64,000 nt of DNA from Acinetobacter sp. ANC 4169 (GCF_002135355.1 NZ_NEGE01000007.1:1-64000), one strand, 5' to 3'. Shown: positions 36,291 to 46,911, numbered from the stretch's first letter. Numbers and translations are program-made. The notes: generated from the sequence alone by a model not told the origin.

Positions 36291-36732
36291 AGATATATTA
36301 TGTTAAAAATATTAAAATAAGTAAAGCCTATTAAAGCACTATGATTTTAAATTCATCACAATAATGAAATATTTATGTTAAATAAATCACAAAATAAAAA
36401 AATCTAGCGGTTGTTTTTTAAACGAAAAATCACTTTTATGTGGTTTTTATTGTTGGAGTCGAGTGAATATTTAAAATTCAATGGATAGTTCACATAATAA
36501 AAACACATTTAAATTGAATTTTACGATAATTAATAGAATATTAATCTAATTTTACATTGTAAAACATCTACTGATTTTGCTTCTTGCTAAAAAGATAATT
36601 TCTAAAAATTCTCATATTTATTTGTTATGAAAACATTTTTTTTAAGTTTATATAAAAAAAATTCATTTGTATGTTTTTTGTACGTAAAAAATTTAGAGTA
36701 AAAGCTAAATAAAATAATGTCCTTTTAGTTCA

Positions 36733-36760
36733 TTGACTTAATGTTTTGTTACAATACAAT
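36733..36760 (+). promoter_or_regulatory. Strong promoter of the Omp33-36 porin gene
   Basis: TTGACT (36733-36738), 16-bp spacer, TACAAT (36755-36760). It leaves a 5' leader of about 35 nt before the ATG at 36802. Confidence 0.7.
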
Positions 36761-36801
36761 GCTTACTGTTTAATCCATTTTTAATAGAACTGGTAATTAT
36801 T

Positions 36802-37680
36802 ATGAAAAAACTCGGTTTAGCCACTGCTTTATTATTAGCCATGACCGGTGCGCAAGCATATCAAGTAGAAGTACAAGGTCAATCTGAGTATATCGACAAT
36901 ACAGTAAATGACAAAAACTTTACTGGTGCTGTACAAGGTACTTATTACTTCAAAAATGTTGACTCTTCTAAAGGTCCATTGGCTGAAGCAGCGTTTTTAA
37001 ACCAGGCGTCTAATGCTTCTTTAGCATATAACTATGGCGAATACGACGTAGACGCTGAAGGCGATGATTTCGTTTCTCATACTATTGGTGCTAAAGCTGA
37101 AGCTTACGTTCCAACTAAAGTTGTTCCTGTATATGCGAGCGCTTCTTACAGCAACACAATTACTGACAACAAAAATGGCCTAGCAGATGACCATGGCGAT
37201 CGCTATGCCGTAGAACTTGGTGCTGTAGTTGTACCTAACTTCTTGGTTGCTGTTGGTTATACTAGCGCACCTAACCAAGATTCTTATGATGCTTTCAACA
37301 TCCTTGCTAATGGTGTTGTTAAAGCTGCTCAAGAACAACAAACTATTGGTCGTGACCAAGATGCAATCACTGCACGTACTAAATACGTGGGTGCTATCGA
37401 CGGTACAAACATGTCAATCGGTTTCGAAACTAACATGTTATTCGCTGAAAGCAATGCTTACGGTTTAAAAACTGATTTATATTTAAACCCGCAATTAAGC
37501 GTAGGCGGTTCTTATGCTGAAGCTGGCGGTGCTAATAACCGTAAAGCTTGGGGTGCTAACGTAAACTACTTCATCACTCCAGCAATTGCTGTTGGTGCTG
37601 ACTACGTTAATGCTAACGCTGAAAACGGTTCAAAATTTGACACTGAAACTGTTGGTGTTAATGCTAAATTCCGCTTCTAA
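36802..37680 (+). CDS. Outer membrane porin, Omp33-36 family
   Basis: A 292-aa protein. The signal peptide MKKLGLATALLLAMTGAQA is followed by a beta-barrel rich in alternating aromatic strands, ending in Phe (VNAKFRF) as expected for BAM-inserted porins. The start YQVEVQGQSEYIDNTVNDKNFTG and the middle ITARTKYVGAIDGTNMSIGF match the Acinetobacter Omp33-36 (Omp34) water/solute porin, associated in A. baumannii with carbapenem uptake and virulence. Codon use is strongly biased toward GCT, GGT and AAC, as in highly expressed genes. Terminator at 37701-37728. Confidence 0.92.
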   Translation: MKKLGLATALLLAMTGAQAYQVEVQGQSEYIDNTVNDKNFTGAVQGTYYFKNVDSSKGPLAEAAFLNQASNASLAYNYGEYDVDAEGDDFVSHTIGAKAEAYVPTKVVPVYASASYSNTITDNKNGLADDHGDRYAVELGAVVVPNFLVAVGYTSAPNQDSYDAFNILANGVVKAAQEQQTIGRDQDAITARTKYVGAIDGTNMSIGFETNMLFAESNAYGLKTDLYLNPQLSVGGSYAEAGGANNRKAWGANVNYFITPAIAVGADYVNANAENGSKFDTETVGVNAKFRF

Positions 37681-37700
37681 TTCAGTTTAGAAAACGAGTC

Positions 37701-37728
37701 AAAAAGGACGCACATTGCGTCCTTTTTT
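37701..37728. terminator. Porin terminator, bidirectional
   Basis: Stem AAAAAGGACGCA / TGCGTCCTTTTTT with loop CAT, between the convergent porin and BCCT genes. Confidence 0.9.
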
Positions 37729-37739
37729 ATTTTCTCGAT

Positions 37740-39710
37740 TTATTCAGATGTTCGAACCAAACTTAAAAAGTGTAAATGGCGTTCATATTGATCAATAATA
37801 TCTTGTAATAGATCATCTGAAGTCCAATCCATCACATCATAATTCTGACCACCTTCTCTTAAAAAGACTTCCGCTTGATAATAGGTCATTTCATTTGCAG
37901 TCATTTCTGGCATAAAGCTCGGTGGAACCGTTTCTCGTGTCACCACTTGGTAGATGAAATTAATTTCATCATGATGATCGACTCTCAATTCTAAGCCATC
38001 GGCAATCGAAAGAATGGTCACCGTCAACTTACGCCGTTGAAACTCCTTTTGCACACTTTGAAAAGCCTTGGATACCTCAGTTTCAATATACTGTTTCACC
38101 TCCGCTTCAGTATGCGGATAATGCATAATCAAACCCAGACGTTGTTGCCAACTGCGTGGGTTTTGAATCGCTCGAGGAGTAATCCGCGCCTCTTGCAATG
38201 CGTTCATTTTGGTGATGTCTAAGCGTAAAGCTTTTAATAACCCCCAACAGATCAGCAGCATAATGAAAGTGAACGGTAAAGCGCTCATCATAGTGGCGGA
38301 CTGTAAGGCGCCCAGCCCACCTACCAACAGTAGCACAATCGCCAACACTGCCATCAGCACAGTCCAAAACAGTCGCTGCCAGGTCGGAGAGTTTTCAGAT
38401 TTTGCGGTTAAATAATCGGTTACCAATGCACCCGAATCCGCAGAAGTCACAAAAAACAGCATGACTAAAAATGTTGCCAGCAAACTCATGGCACTGGAAA
38501 AAGGCAAGCTGTGTAAGAACTGGAATAGCGCCACCGATGAATCGCGTTGTACCGCCAGAACCAGCGCATGATTGGCTTCATGCAAAATGCTATATAACGC
38601 GGCATTCCCCATAAAGCCCATCCAGATCAGGGTAAAGCCCGTCGGAATCAGCAAAACCCCGACAATAAATTCACGAATGCTGCGGCCTTCGGATACCCGG
38701 GCAATAAACATCCCCACAAATGGCGACCATGAAATCCACCAAGCCCAGTACATAATGGTCCAGCCGCCAATCCAGCCATTGGGTTGATAGGCATATAAAT
38801 TAAAGGTCATCGCAAATAAATTCGAGATGTATTGCCCGGCATTTTGAATAGTGGTTTGCAGTAAATAAATAGACGAGCTGGCGAAAAATACGAACAGCAA
38901 TAAAATCAGTGCCAGAATCAAATTTAATTCAGACAGCCGTTTAATGCCTTTATCCAGTCCAAAAAATACCGAAATGGACGCCATGGCACTGACTACAATA
39001 ATCAGGACAACTTGCGTACCGGCTGATTGCTGGATTCCAAACAGATAATTCAAGCCTGAATTAATTTGGGTGACCCCAAACCCCAAGGTAGTCGCCACAC
39101 CAAATACGGTACCAATGGTGGCAAAGGTATCTACTGCATCACCAATCGGACCATAAATTTTCTGGCCAATCATCGGATATAACGCAGAACGGATTTTCAG
39201 CGGCAAATTGTGTCGATAAGCAAAATAAGCCAGTGCCAAACCTACGACGGTATAAATCGCCCAGGCATGCAAGCCCCAGTGAAAAAAAGTCACCCGCATA
39301 GACTGTTGAGCAGCTTGTATCGTTTCACCCGTACCTTCTGGCGGTGACACATAATGCATGACCGGTTCGGCAACACCAAAGAACATTAGCCCGATCCCCA
39401 TGCCTGCGGTAAATAACATGGCAAACCATGAAGCATTGCTATAGCTGGGCTGACTATGGTCGGGACCGAGTTTTATTTTGCCCATGTCCGATAGTGCGAT
39501 ATAAATCAGTAAAATAAGAAATATCGCGACCGATAAAACATAGAACCAGCTAAAGGAATCGGTGACCCATTGATTGAGCTGTTGGGTAATCAGATCAAAT
39601 GAATTCGGTGCTAAAACCACTATTGCAAGGAAGATGACAATAATAGCGACCGTACTTAAAAACACATTTGGATTGACGTTGGCAAACCAGGATGAATTTT
39701 TGGAAGGCAT
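37740..39710 (-). CDS. BCCT-family betaine/choline/carnitine transporter
   Basis: A 656-aa transporter with 12 membrane segments. The BCCT signature IMYWAWWISWSPFVGMFIARVSEGR is intact, and GMGIGLMFFGVAEP is the glycine-rich helix 3. A soluble C-terminal domain of about 130 residues resembles that of E. coli BetT, suggesting osmotically tuned choline uptake. No bet genes are adjacent, so choline is likely but not proven. GGAGG lies just before the ATG. Confidence 0.9.
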   Translation of the reverse strand: MPSKNSSWFANVNPNVFLSTVAIIVIFLAIVVLAPNSFDLITQQLNQWVTDSFSWFYVLSVAIFLILLIYIALSDMGKIKLGPDHSQPSYSNASWFAMLFTAGMGIGLMFFGVAEPVMHYVSPPEGTGETIQAAQQSMRVTFFHWGLHAWAIYTVVGLALAYFAYRHNLPLKIRSALYPMIGQKIYGPIGDAVDTFATIGTVFGVATTLGFGVTQINSGLNYLFGIQQSAGTQVVLIIVVSAMASISVFFGLDKGIKRLSELNLILALILLLFVFFASSSIYLLQTTIQNAGQYISNLFAMTFNLYAYQPNGWIGGWTIMYWAWWISWSPFVGMFIARVSEGRSIREFIVGVLLIPTGFTLIWMGFMGNAALYSILHEANHALVLAVQRDSSVALFQFLHSLPFSSAMSLLATFLVMLFFVTSADSGALVTDYLTAKSENSPTWQRLFWTVLMAVLAIVLLLVGGLGALQSATMMSALPFTFIMLLICWGLLKALRLDITKMNALQEARITPRAIQNPRSWQQRLGLIMHYPHTEAEVKQYIETEVSKAFQSVQKEFQRRKLTVTILSIADGLELRVDHHDEINFIYQVVTRETVPPSFMPEMTANEMTYYQAEVFLREGGQNYDVMDWTSDDLLQDIIDQYERHLHFLSLVRTSE

Positions 39711-39884
39711 ATATCCTCCATTTTATATTTTAATTAACGTGACAGACCAACTTGGTCAAATGAAGCATTTATCGAAGATAAATAAAAGACGAGTTAAGTG
39801 GAATTAAATAAAAACTCGAGAGCATCATAAATAAATGATACGAACAAAGCAGTTACATTAATGTAACCTATTAAAAAATAAAAT

Positions 39885-40577
39885 CTATTTTTTATTTTTA
39901 TCCCGATTAGGCAAATGGGCAATGTATTGCAAAGCAATTAAACGTGAAACAATAAGTGCCAAGTACATGACCCCACAAAACATTTGCAGCAATGCCAGTA
40001 CACGTGCAGGTGCACTCATGGGAATAAGATCAGACAAGCCTGTGGCAGACTGCAAACTAAAGCTCAAGAACAGTAAATCAAGCCAGCTTTGTAGACCGCT
40101 GACATTCGGATTCTGAAAACTGTCAGGTACCAAAAGCTGGCAGACATTATATAAAAATGCAAAACCCCAAGCCAAAAGCGTAAAGACTGCACCCGCAGCA
40201 AATAGCTCATCGCGGGTTAAATAGCGGTCTTCAAACATATAACGTAACAGACCATAAGTGGCACTAAAATAGGCAGCGGCCTCAAAGCCATGCGCAATAA
40301 CCTGTATCCAGGGGTTTTCTATGCCTAATAAAATCAGTAAAGAAAAGAATACCGCCCCAACCACAAAACTCAGTCCCAAGAAGGTAAACATTGGGGTTTG
40401 TTTAATCACTTTGGCAATGACCAGTAAAACCAATACGCCTAATACCCAGCTTATGGTGCGATAGGTCATGCTGTAATTGACGGCCACCGATACGATTAAA
40501 ATAATGAATTGTAATGAGAGCAACCAGGCAGAAGGCAATAAGCGGAAAATTTTCCAAACATCAATAATGGCCTGCAT
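39885..40577 (-). CDS. Ion channel-like membrane protein (Ion_trans_2 type)
   Basis: A 230-aa protein with about seven hydrophobic segments. The last two with the loop between them (LDLLFLSFSLQSATGLSDLIPMSAPARVLALLQMFCGVMYLALIVSRLIA) form a two-TM potassium-channel pore module. Where the filter TVGYGD is expected the sequence has ATGLSD, so it may not be potassium-selective. No regulatory domain. GGAG precedes the ATG. It lies upstream of the BCCT gene on the same strand, 174 bp away. Confidence 0.75.
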   Translation of the reverse strand: MQAIIDVWKIFRLLPSAWLLSLQFIILIVSVAVNYSMTYRTISWVLGVLVLLVIAKVIKQTPMFTFLGLSFVVGAVFFSLLILLGIENPWIQVIAHGFEAAAYFSATYGLLRYMFEDRYLTRDELFAAGAVFTLLAWGFAFLYNVCQLLVPDSFQNPNVSGLQSWLDLLFLSFSLQSATGLSDLIPMSAPARVLALLQMFCGVMYLALIVSRLIALQYIAHLPNRDKNKK

Positions 40578-40726
40578 TCACAACTCCACAATGTTTCTGT
40601 TCTGGTTTATTTGGTGGCTAGCTTTGTTTTCTATGGTTTAACTTAGCATAAACCCCGCTCCCTGCAAGTGACAGATGTGTATAAAATTTCCCATCTTCAT
40701 ACTCACTCTTTGATAAAGTTTTGAGC

Positions 40727-40758
40727 ATAAAAAAAGTCCCTGACGGGACTTTTTTTAA
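40727..40758 (-). terminator. Terminator of the yjcH-actP operon
   Basis: Stem AAAAAGTCCC / GGGACTTTTT with loop TGAC and A/T runs on both sides. Confidence 0.85.
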
Positions 40759-40770
40759 AGTAGTGATCGC

Positions 40771-42486
40771 TTAGTGGTCTGACGCACCAGAGATACCAAT
40801 ACCTGTTTGTGAACGTACATACTGTGCATCGAAAGCTTTGCGTTCCGCATGCGCACGTGCAGAGCTGTCAGTCACAGAGAACAACCAGCAGCAGAAGAAT
40901 GATAATGGCATTGCAAAGATTGCTGGACCATTGAATGGGTTGATTGGTGTATCTGAAATTTGCAATGTATCTACCCAAACTGCTTTAGCCAGTACAATCA
41001 ATACAACCGCAGTTACCAAACCAACTACACCGCCAATCACTGCACCACGAGTGGTCAAACCTTTCCAGAACATTGAAAGTACAAGGATCGGGAAGTTCGC
41101 ACACGCCGCTACCGAGAATGCCAAACCAACCATGAACGCAACGTTTTGTTTCTCGAACAAGATACCCAAAATCATTGCGAAAATTGCCAAACCTAAAGTT
41201 GCAATTTTAGACATGCGTAATTCAGATTCAGGCGTTGTTTGGCCTTTCTTGAATACGTTTGCATACAAGTCATGCGAGATTGCTGAAGCACCAGACAATG
41301 TCAAACCAGCCACCACTGCAAGAATGGTTGCGAATGCTACTGCGGAAATGAAGCCCATGAACAAGTCACCGCCAACAGCATCAGCCAAGTGAACTGCAGC
41401 CATGTTGTTACCGCCAACAAGTTCTAACTTGCCAGTCACTGCCATTTTCGCAACATCAAGGAATTGCGGGTTGTTTGATACGTAAAGGATCGCACCGAAA
41501 CCGATGATGAAAGTTAACAGGTAGAAGTAACCAATGAAACCTGTAGCCACAACCACTGACTTACGTGCTTCTTTGGCATCTTTAACGGTAAAGAAACGCA
41601 TCAAGATATGTGGAAGACCTGCAGTACCAAACATCAATGCCAGACCTAGCGAGATTGCATCAATCGGGTTCGCTGCAAGTTTACCTGGTCCCATGATATT
41701 GCCTGCTTCTGCAAGGCTGATTTCATGTACTTTAGAAAATACCTGAATCGATTGTTCAAACATGTTGGTAAAGCTGAAGCCCACACCTTTCATAACCATG
41801 AAAGCCATGAAGGTTGCACCTGAAAGTAACATCACCGCTTTGATGATCTGTACCCAAGTGGTTGCCAACATACCGCCAAAAATTACGTAAGCCATCATTA
41901 AAAGGCCCACAATCACCACAGCAATGTTGTAGTTCAAACCGAACAGTAATTTGATCAACTGACCTGCACCCACCATCTGAGCAATCAGATAAAAGGCAAC
42001 AACAACCAAAGAGCTGAGTGCTGCCAAGGTACGTACTGGTTTTTCCTCTAAGCGGAATGAAACCACGTCAGACAAGTTGAATTTACCCAGGTTACGTAAA
42101 CGCTCTGCCACCAGGAACAATACGATTGGCCAACCTACCATGAAACCGAGTGAGTAAAGTAAACCGTCAAAACCTGAACTGAACACAAGTGCAGAAATAC
42201 CGAGGAACGAAGCGGCTGACATATAGTCACCGGCAATCGCTAAACCATTCTGGAAACCTGAAATACCGCCACCGGCAGTATAGAAATCTGTAGTACTTGT
42301 AGTTTGCTTGGCTGCCCATTTGGTAATAAGCAAAGTGAAGCCCACGAAAATCGCGAACATAATAATCGCATGCCAGTTGGTTGCCTGCTGTTCAGCAGCA
42401 CCCAAATCCGGACCCGCCATTGCCATACCTGACATCAGTAGTGTAGACGCAGCAACTGCTTGCGCTTTTAATGAATTCCATTTCAT
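40771..42486 (-). CDS. actP: Cation/acetate symporter ActP
   Basis: A 571-aa sodium:solute symporter (SLC5) that imports acetate. A signal-like N-terminus ([24 protein letters not shown]) is typical of Act[38 protein letters not shown] and [18 protein letters not shown]-like blocks follow. The start at 42486 is chosen because it leaves a 4-bp gap after the upstream gene; AAGGA lies about 10 bases before it. The frame is open upstream to 42543, but that would overlap yjcH. Forms an operon with yjcH. Confidence 0.95.
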   Translation of the reverse strand: MKWNSLKAQAVAASTLLMSGMAMAGPDLGAAEQQATNWHAIIMFAIFVGFTLLITKWAAKQTTSTTDFYTAGGGISGFQNGLAIAGDYMSAASFLGISALVFSSGFDGLLYSLGFMVGWPIVLFLVAERLRNLGKFNLSDVVSFRLEEKPVRTLAALSSLVVVAFYLIAQMVGAGQLIKLLFGLNYNIAVVIVGLLMMAYVIFGGMLATTWVQIIKAVMLLSGATFMAFMVMKGVGFSFTNMFEQSIQVFSKVHEISLAEAGNIMGPGKLAANPIDAISLGLALMFGTAGLPHILMRFFTVKDAKEARKSVVVATGFIGYFYLLTFIIGFGAILYVSNNPQFLDVAKMAVTGKLELVGGNNMAAVHLADAVGGDLFMGFISAVAFATILAVVAGLTLSGASAISHDLYANVFKKGQTTPESELRMSKIATLGLAIFAMILGILFEKQNVAFMVGLAFSVAACANFPILVLSMFWKGLTTRGAVIGGVVGLVTAVVLIVLAKAVWVDTLQISDTPINPFNGPAIFAMPLSFFCCWLFSVTDSSARAHAERKAFDAQYVRSQTGIGISGASDH

Positions 42487-42490
42487 CTGA

Positions 42491-42820
42491 TTATTGTCCT
42501 TTTTCATGAGTGATTGCTTCAACTTCACGCATTGCTTCTTCATTCAATGCATCAAGTTTATTGTTCGCAATATACGAATAAACGCCACATAAAATAAAAG
42601 ACAATACAATAATGCCCAAGCCTAGCGGCATTCCCCAAGTTGTGATACCACCACTAAATGAACTCATCAAGAATTCTTTGTTATAACCAACTAAAAGCAT
42701 AAATCCAACATAAACAATCAACATGATGATTGTTAAAGTCCAACTTAATCTGCTTTTTCTGCTGACCATTTCTTTAAATTTGGGATTCTGTAGAATACGT
42801 TCTACTTGTGCCTCATCCAT
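42491..42820 (-). CDS. yjcH: DUF485 membrane protein YjcH
   Basis: A 109-aa protein with two membrane segments, the standard partner encoded before ActP ([42 protein letters not shown]). It probably assists the symporter. ATG at 42820 is preferred: AGGAG lies 7 bases upstream, while the ATG at 42826 is only one base from it. In E. coli acs precedes this pair; here acs is about 13 kb away. Confidence 0.92.
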   Translation of the reverse strand: MDEAQVERILQNPKFKEMVSRKSRLSWTLTIIMLIVYVGFMLLVGYNKEFLMSSFSGGITTWGMPLGLGIIVLSFILCGVYSYIANNKLDALNEEAMREVEAITHEKGQ

Positions 42821-43004
42821 AATCATGCTCCTGTGTGCACCCAGCCATAGGTGAATTTTTTTAATTCGAATTATTTCGTTGTCTAACTTAACAATCTTCT
42901 TGGGTTATTGTAATTAATACTTTGGTCGTTAAATTTTGATCAATTAAAGCGGCAAGATTATTAGATAGGGTATCATTACGACATAAATTTACGCTGTAGG
43001 CAAT

Positions 43005-46000
43005 ATGAACAGTTGGCTCATTATTGGGGTTCTCGCCCTTTATATCGCAATACTTTTTATCTGTGCTTTTTTTGGTGAAAAACATGCGAGTCGATTAAGT
43101 ACCCGCGGCCGCATGTTACTCTTTAGTCTAACCTTAGGGGTGTATTGCTCCTCCTGGACATTCTATGGTGCAACCGGGGCTGCTGTTCGTGAAGGAATTA
43201 TCTTTCTTCCCATATACTTAGGTCCCTTAATTTTTGTCTGGGTGGGTTATGATATCTGGCGACGCTTAGGTCGCGTGCGTCAGCATCATGCGATTTCTTC
43301 CATTGCAGATTTTGTTGCTGCACGTTATGGCAAAAGCGGTCCTTTGGCATCTTTAGTTACAATTCTTGCAGTGATTGCCATTATTCCCTATCTGGCTTTG
43401 CAGCTTAGAGCCATTGCATTGAGTGCTGCAGTGGTTTTGCAACAAAATACCGGCATACAGGGCACCACCAATAGCGTGCTTTTCCTGACTGGGGTTTTAG
43501 CCATTTTGGCCATGATTTTCGGCACCCGGCAAATTGCCAATACCGAACAGCATGGCGGCTTAATGCTGGCGGTGGCATTTGAGTCTTTTGTTAAACTGTT
43601 TGCCTTGCTGTGTGTGGCATTATTTTTTGTCTTTGATGCCCCCGAAAACTTGGGACAGATTTCCAGTGATGTGGTCGATACCTTTAAACAGGTTCAGCTT
43701 TTTGGTGTGCCTGAAACCTTTTGGGTACAAACCTTATTGGCCGCACTGGCTGTAATTTGCTTGCCGCGACAATTCCATGTGGCTGTAGTGGAACTGCGTG
43801 ATGAAAAGCATATTCGCGGCGCACGTCGCTGGTTTGCCACTTATCTGATTCTGACTACGGTTGCGATTATTCCGATTGCCAGCTGGGCCTTGCATGCAGC
43901 ACCGCACTTTCTAGCGATTCCTGATGTAGCAGTGCTGTCATTGCCGCTCAGTTATAATCAGGAGTGGTTGACGCTTTTGGCTTTCTTGGGTGGTTTTTCA
44001 GCCTCTACCGGGATGCTGCTGGTTTCTTCCGTGGCCCTGTCGATTATGCTCAGTAATGACCTGATTATGCCAGCCTTATGGCGTAGCGGCTTACTTTCAC
44101 GTCATGACAAACGACTGCCTCTGGTACTGAAATTTACCCGTCGGGTGTGTATTTTAGCCGTCATGCTGCTCGGTTTCTTGTTCTTCCATTTCTTTAATGA
44201 CATCGACCAGCTTTCGGTATTTGGCCTACTGGCTTTCAGTGCCGTGGCACAATTTGCGCCTGCCTTGATTGGTGGCCTGTATTGGCGAGGTGGCAGTAAA
44301 CAAGGCGTGTATGCCGGTCTGATTGCCGGCTTTGTCATGTGGGCCTATACCTTGTTATTGCCTACCGTACTGCGCAGCCTGCCGGCTGAATACAGTCATT
44401 TTAGCCAGCATTTCCTGCTTGCGGGACCTTTTGGTATTGGCTGGCTACGCCCTGAAGCCCTGTTTGGTTTTCAATCTTTTGCTCCCCTCACCCATGGCGT
44501 GACTTGGGCATTGGGTCTGAATATCCTGCTCTATGTCTGGGTGTCGCGGATTTTCCGGCCCAGCATTGCCGAGCAGATTCAGGCGGAAAGTTTTTTCTAT
44601 TATGAAACCAAACCTTTGCCGACTCAAAGTACCTCAAGTGAAATCAATTATTCCCATCAGGATGTTGCCCGTCTAAAAGTTGGCGATTTAATTACCCTGG
44701 CCAAACGGATTACCGGTGAAGGACCTGCGACTCAAGCCTTTCGTCAGTTCTGTGCTCAAAACAACGTGGTGCTGAATGAAAATAGCAGTGCCAATGGCAT
44801 GTGGTGGCGCTTCACTGAACAATATCTTGCCGGAACCATTGGTGCCGCTTCCGCGCGTACCCTGCTCACCACTGCAATGGTGAATAATGGTCTGGCGTTG
44901 GGTCAGGTTGCCAATATTCTGGACCAGGCCTCGCAATGGCAACGTTTTAACCAGAACCTGATCATGACCATGATTGACCATATGACCCAAGGGGTGAGTG
45001 TGGTGGATGAAAATATGTGTCTGGTGGCCTGGAACAATCAATACCTTAAACTGTTCGATTATCCCAAAGATATTGTCTATGTCGGCTGTCCGATTTCCGA
45101 TCTGATCCGTTATAACGCTGAGCGTGGTGAATGTGGTCCCGGCTCGGTAGAAGAACACGTGCGCAAACGGATTCACTGGATGGCTATGGGTAGCGCGCAT
45201 GAATTTGAACGGATCCGTAAAGATGGCCGTGTCATCCAGATGCGCGGTAATCCGATTGAAGGGGGTGGTTTTGTCACCACCTTTGCCGACATTACTGCCT
45301 TCCGTGAAAATGAAGCCGTACTTGAAGCACGGGTACAAGACCGTACCCAGCAGCTGGCCGATGCGCTTTCCGAACAGCAACTGGCACGCGAACAGGCCGA
45401 CCGTGCCAATATGTCCAAGAGCCGCTTTATTGCCGCTGCCAGTCATGACTTATTACAACCGATGCATGCGGCACGTTTGTTTAGTACAGCTTTAGAACAA
45501 AGCGTGCAGTCGGAGGAAGACCGCAAGACCCTGCAACAGCTGGATCGCGCTTTGCATGGTGCAGAAAGCATGTTGTCTGCCCTGCTGGATATTGCCCGTC
45601 TGGAAGGCGGTACCATCCAGCCGAAGCGTCAGCCTTATCCATTGCATGACTTATTAAGTGACTTGGAACTGCAATTTAAATCCATTGCAGCTCAGCGCGG
45701 CATTAAATTCAGCGTGCATGATGCCCAGTTCTGGATCGATACCGATCCGCAGTGGATTCGCCGGATTATTCAAAACTTTGTCAGCAATGCTTTACGCTAT
45801 ACCGCCAAAGGACGTGTCATTGTCGGCGTGCTGCGTTGTGCCGAAAAACCGCGACATATCCGGATTGGGGTATGGGATACCGGCCCAGGGATTGCCGAAG
45901 AACAGCGCATTAAGCTGTTTCAGGAATTTGAGCGCTGCGGCCATACTTCGCCTTGGGGCGAGCAAGGTCTGGGACTCGGCCTGGCCATTGTGCAGCGTAT

Positions 46001-46496
46001 GACCAGCCTGCTGGACTACCCGGTACATGTCTATTCCGAATATGGCAAGGGCTCGTGTTTCATGATTGAAGTGCCAATTGTGGATGCACCAAAAGTAGTG
46101 ACCGCTCCTGTACAGGCGACGCCGCTGAAAAGCAAGGCTTATAAAATTCTATGTCTGGACAATGATGAAACCATTTTGGAAGGGATGACGACCTTACTGA
46201 CCAAATGGGGCTATCAAGTGTTTAAGGCGACTGAACCGGAACAGGCTTTGGAGCTGATTCAGCAAGAGAATATTCAGGTGTGGCTGGTCGATCAGCATCT
46301 GAATAACAATAAAATTGGACTGGATTTCATTCTGGAAAATCGTCAGGAACAGGTGCCTGTGGCCTTAATTACCGCAGATTCCGATCCTGAATTGCCACAG
46401 CAGTTGAAAGAACTGAATATTGTGCTGCTGAAAAAACCGTTAAAACCAGCCTCACTTCGCTCATGGTTATCAGGTTTAAAAATCTCCAATTCTTAA
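43005..46496 (+). CDS. SLC5-domain hybrid sensor histidine kinase, CrbS-like
   Basis: A 1163-aa five-part protein. Residues 1 to about 525 form a 13-helix sodium:solute symporter-type domain (LGVYCSSWTFYGATGAAVREGI). A PAS domain (about 645-765, MIDHMTQGVSVVDENMCLVAWN) precedes a coiled coil. HisKA has phospho-acceptor H814 (ASHDLLQPMHAARL); HATPase_c has NFVSNALRY, DTGPGI and GLGLGLAIV boxes; a receiver has D1096 (VWLVDQHL). This is the architecture of CrbS/MxtR kinases, which control acetate use in Vibrio and Pseudomonas, and of CbrA. It is divergent from yjcH-actP. The cognate regulator is probably at 47776-48426. Confidence 0.9.
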   Translation: MNSWLIIGVLALYIAILFICAFFGEKHASRLSTRGRMLLFSLTLGVYCSSWTFYGATGAAVREGIIFLPIYLGPLIFVWVGYDIWRRLGRVRQHHAISSIADFVAARYGKSGPLASLVTILAVIAIIPYLALQLRAIALSAAVVLQQNTGIQGTTNSVLFLTGVLAILAMIFGTRQIANTEQHGGLMLAVAFESFVKLFALLCVALFFVFDAPENLGQISSDVVDTFKQVQLFGVPETFWVQTLLAALAVICLPRQFHVAVVELRDEKHIRGARRWFATYLILTTVAIIPIASWALHAAPHFLAIPDVAVLSLPLSYNQEWLTLLAFLGGFSASTGMLLVSSVALSIMLSNDLIMPALWRSGLLSRHDKRLPLVLKFTRRVCILAVMLLGFLFFHFFNDIDQLSVFGLLAFSAVAQFAPALIGGLYWRGGSKQGVYAGLIAGFVMWAYTLLLPTVLRSLPAEYSHFSQHFLLAGPFGIGWLRPEALFGFQSFAPLTHGVTWALGLNILLYVWVSRIFRPSIAEQIQAESFFYYETKPLPTQSTSSEINYSHQDVARLKVGDLITLAKRITGEGPATQAFRQFCAQNNVVLNENSSANGMWWRFTEQYLAGTIGAASARTLLTTAMVNNGLALGQVANILDQASQWQRFNQNLIMTMIDHMTQGVSVVDENMCLVAWNNQYLKLFDYPKDIVYVGCPISDLIRYNAERGECGPGSVEEHVRKRIHWMAMGSAHEFERIRKDGRVIQMRGNPIEGGGFVTTFADITAFRENEAVLEARVQDRTQQLADALSEQQLAREQADRANMSKSRFIAAASHDLLQPMHAARLFSTALEQSVQSEEDRKTLQQLDRALHGAESMLSALLDIARLEGGTIQPKRQPYPLHDLLSDLELQFKSIAAQRGIKFSVHDAQFWIDTDPQWIRRIIQNFVSNALRYTAKGRVIVGVLRCAEKPRHIRIGVWDTGPGIAEEQRIKLFQEFERCGHTSPWGEQGLGLGLAIVQRMTSLLDYPVHVYSEYGKGSCFMIEVPIVDAPKVVTAPVQATPLKSKAYKILCLDNDETILEGMTTLLTKWGYQVFKATEPEQALELIQQENIQVWLVDQHLNNNKIGLDFILENRQEQVPVALITADSDPELPQQLKELNIVLLKKPLKPASLRSWLSGLKISNS

Positions 46497-46512
46497 CGTG
46501 CTGATACCCAAT

Positions 46513-46548
46513 AAAACGCCCATTTCATTAAATTGAAGTGGGCGTTTT
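46513..46548 (+). terminator. Terminator of the hybrid kinase gene
   Basis: Stem AAAACGCCCATTTCA / TGAAGTGGGCGTTTT with one G-U, loop TTAAAT. Confidence 0.85.
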
Positions 46549-46911
46549 AATGTCTAAATCCAGTATTTTTTTAACCAATTAGCAATTTATTTTTTACTTT
46601 AGGCAAAACTGCTCAATTTCTTTATTTTAATTGCAATTTTATTGACTAAAAATTACACATTTTTATTTACTATGGCATAGAACATCAAAATTTAAATATA
46701 CACTTGTATACTTGGTTACAATTTTATATTTATTTAATTTTAAATGATTTTTGATATAAAAAAATGCCTTCTATAACTTTAGTAGTATACCGTTCTGCTA
46801 GGCTCTCGCGCATATATAAGAACAAGAAAAGATCAGTTTTTATATTCTAAAAGTCCATTAAAACAAGACGCCAAAGAAGCTGATCATGCTACACATTATA
46901 GGAGTCTAAAA
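46549..46911. other. AT-rich intergenic region upstream of the 255-aa gene
   Basis: About 360 bp with long A/T tracts. No coding frame. TAGGAG before the ATG at 46912 is a clear ribosome binding site; I could not pick one promoter with confidence. Confidence 0.5.

Larger units (their letters stand above)
35421..36801. other. 1.4-kb gene-free AT-rich region with two orphan transcript candidates
   Basis: No frame here looks coding. I see a promoter/terminator pair on the plus strand (35859-35990), another on the minus strand (36325-36188), a further weak hairpin at 36425-36449, short perfect palindromes such as GCATAATTATGC near 35713-35724, and the porin promoter at 36733-36760. The remainder is AT-rich without recognised features. 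Confidence 0.6.

Noticed and set aside
40838-41392. A 184-aa plus-strand frame
   Set aside because: Shadow of actP.
44688-45446. A 252-aa minus-strand frame
   Set aside because: Shadow of the PAS and kinase part of the hybrid histidine kinase; its composition mirrors the sense codons.
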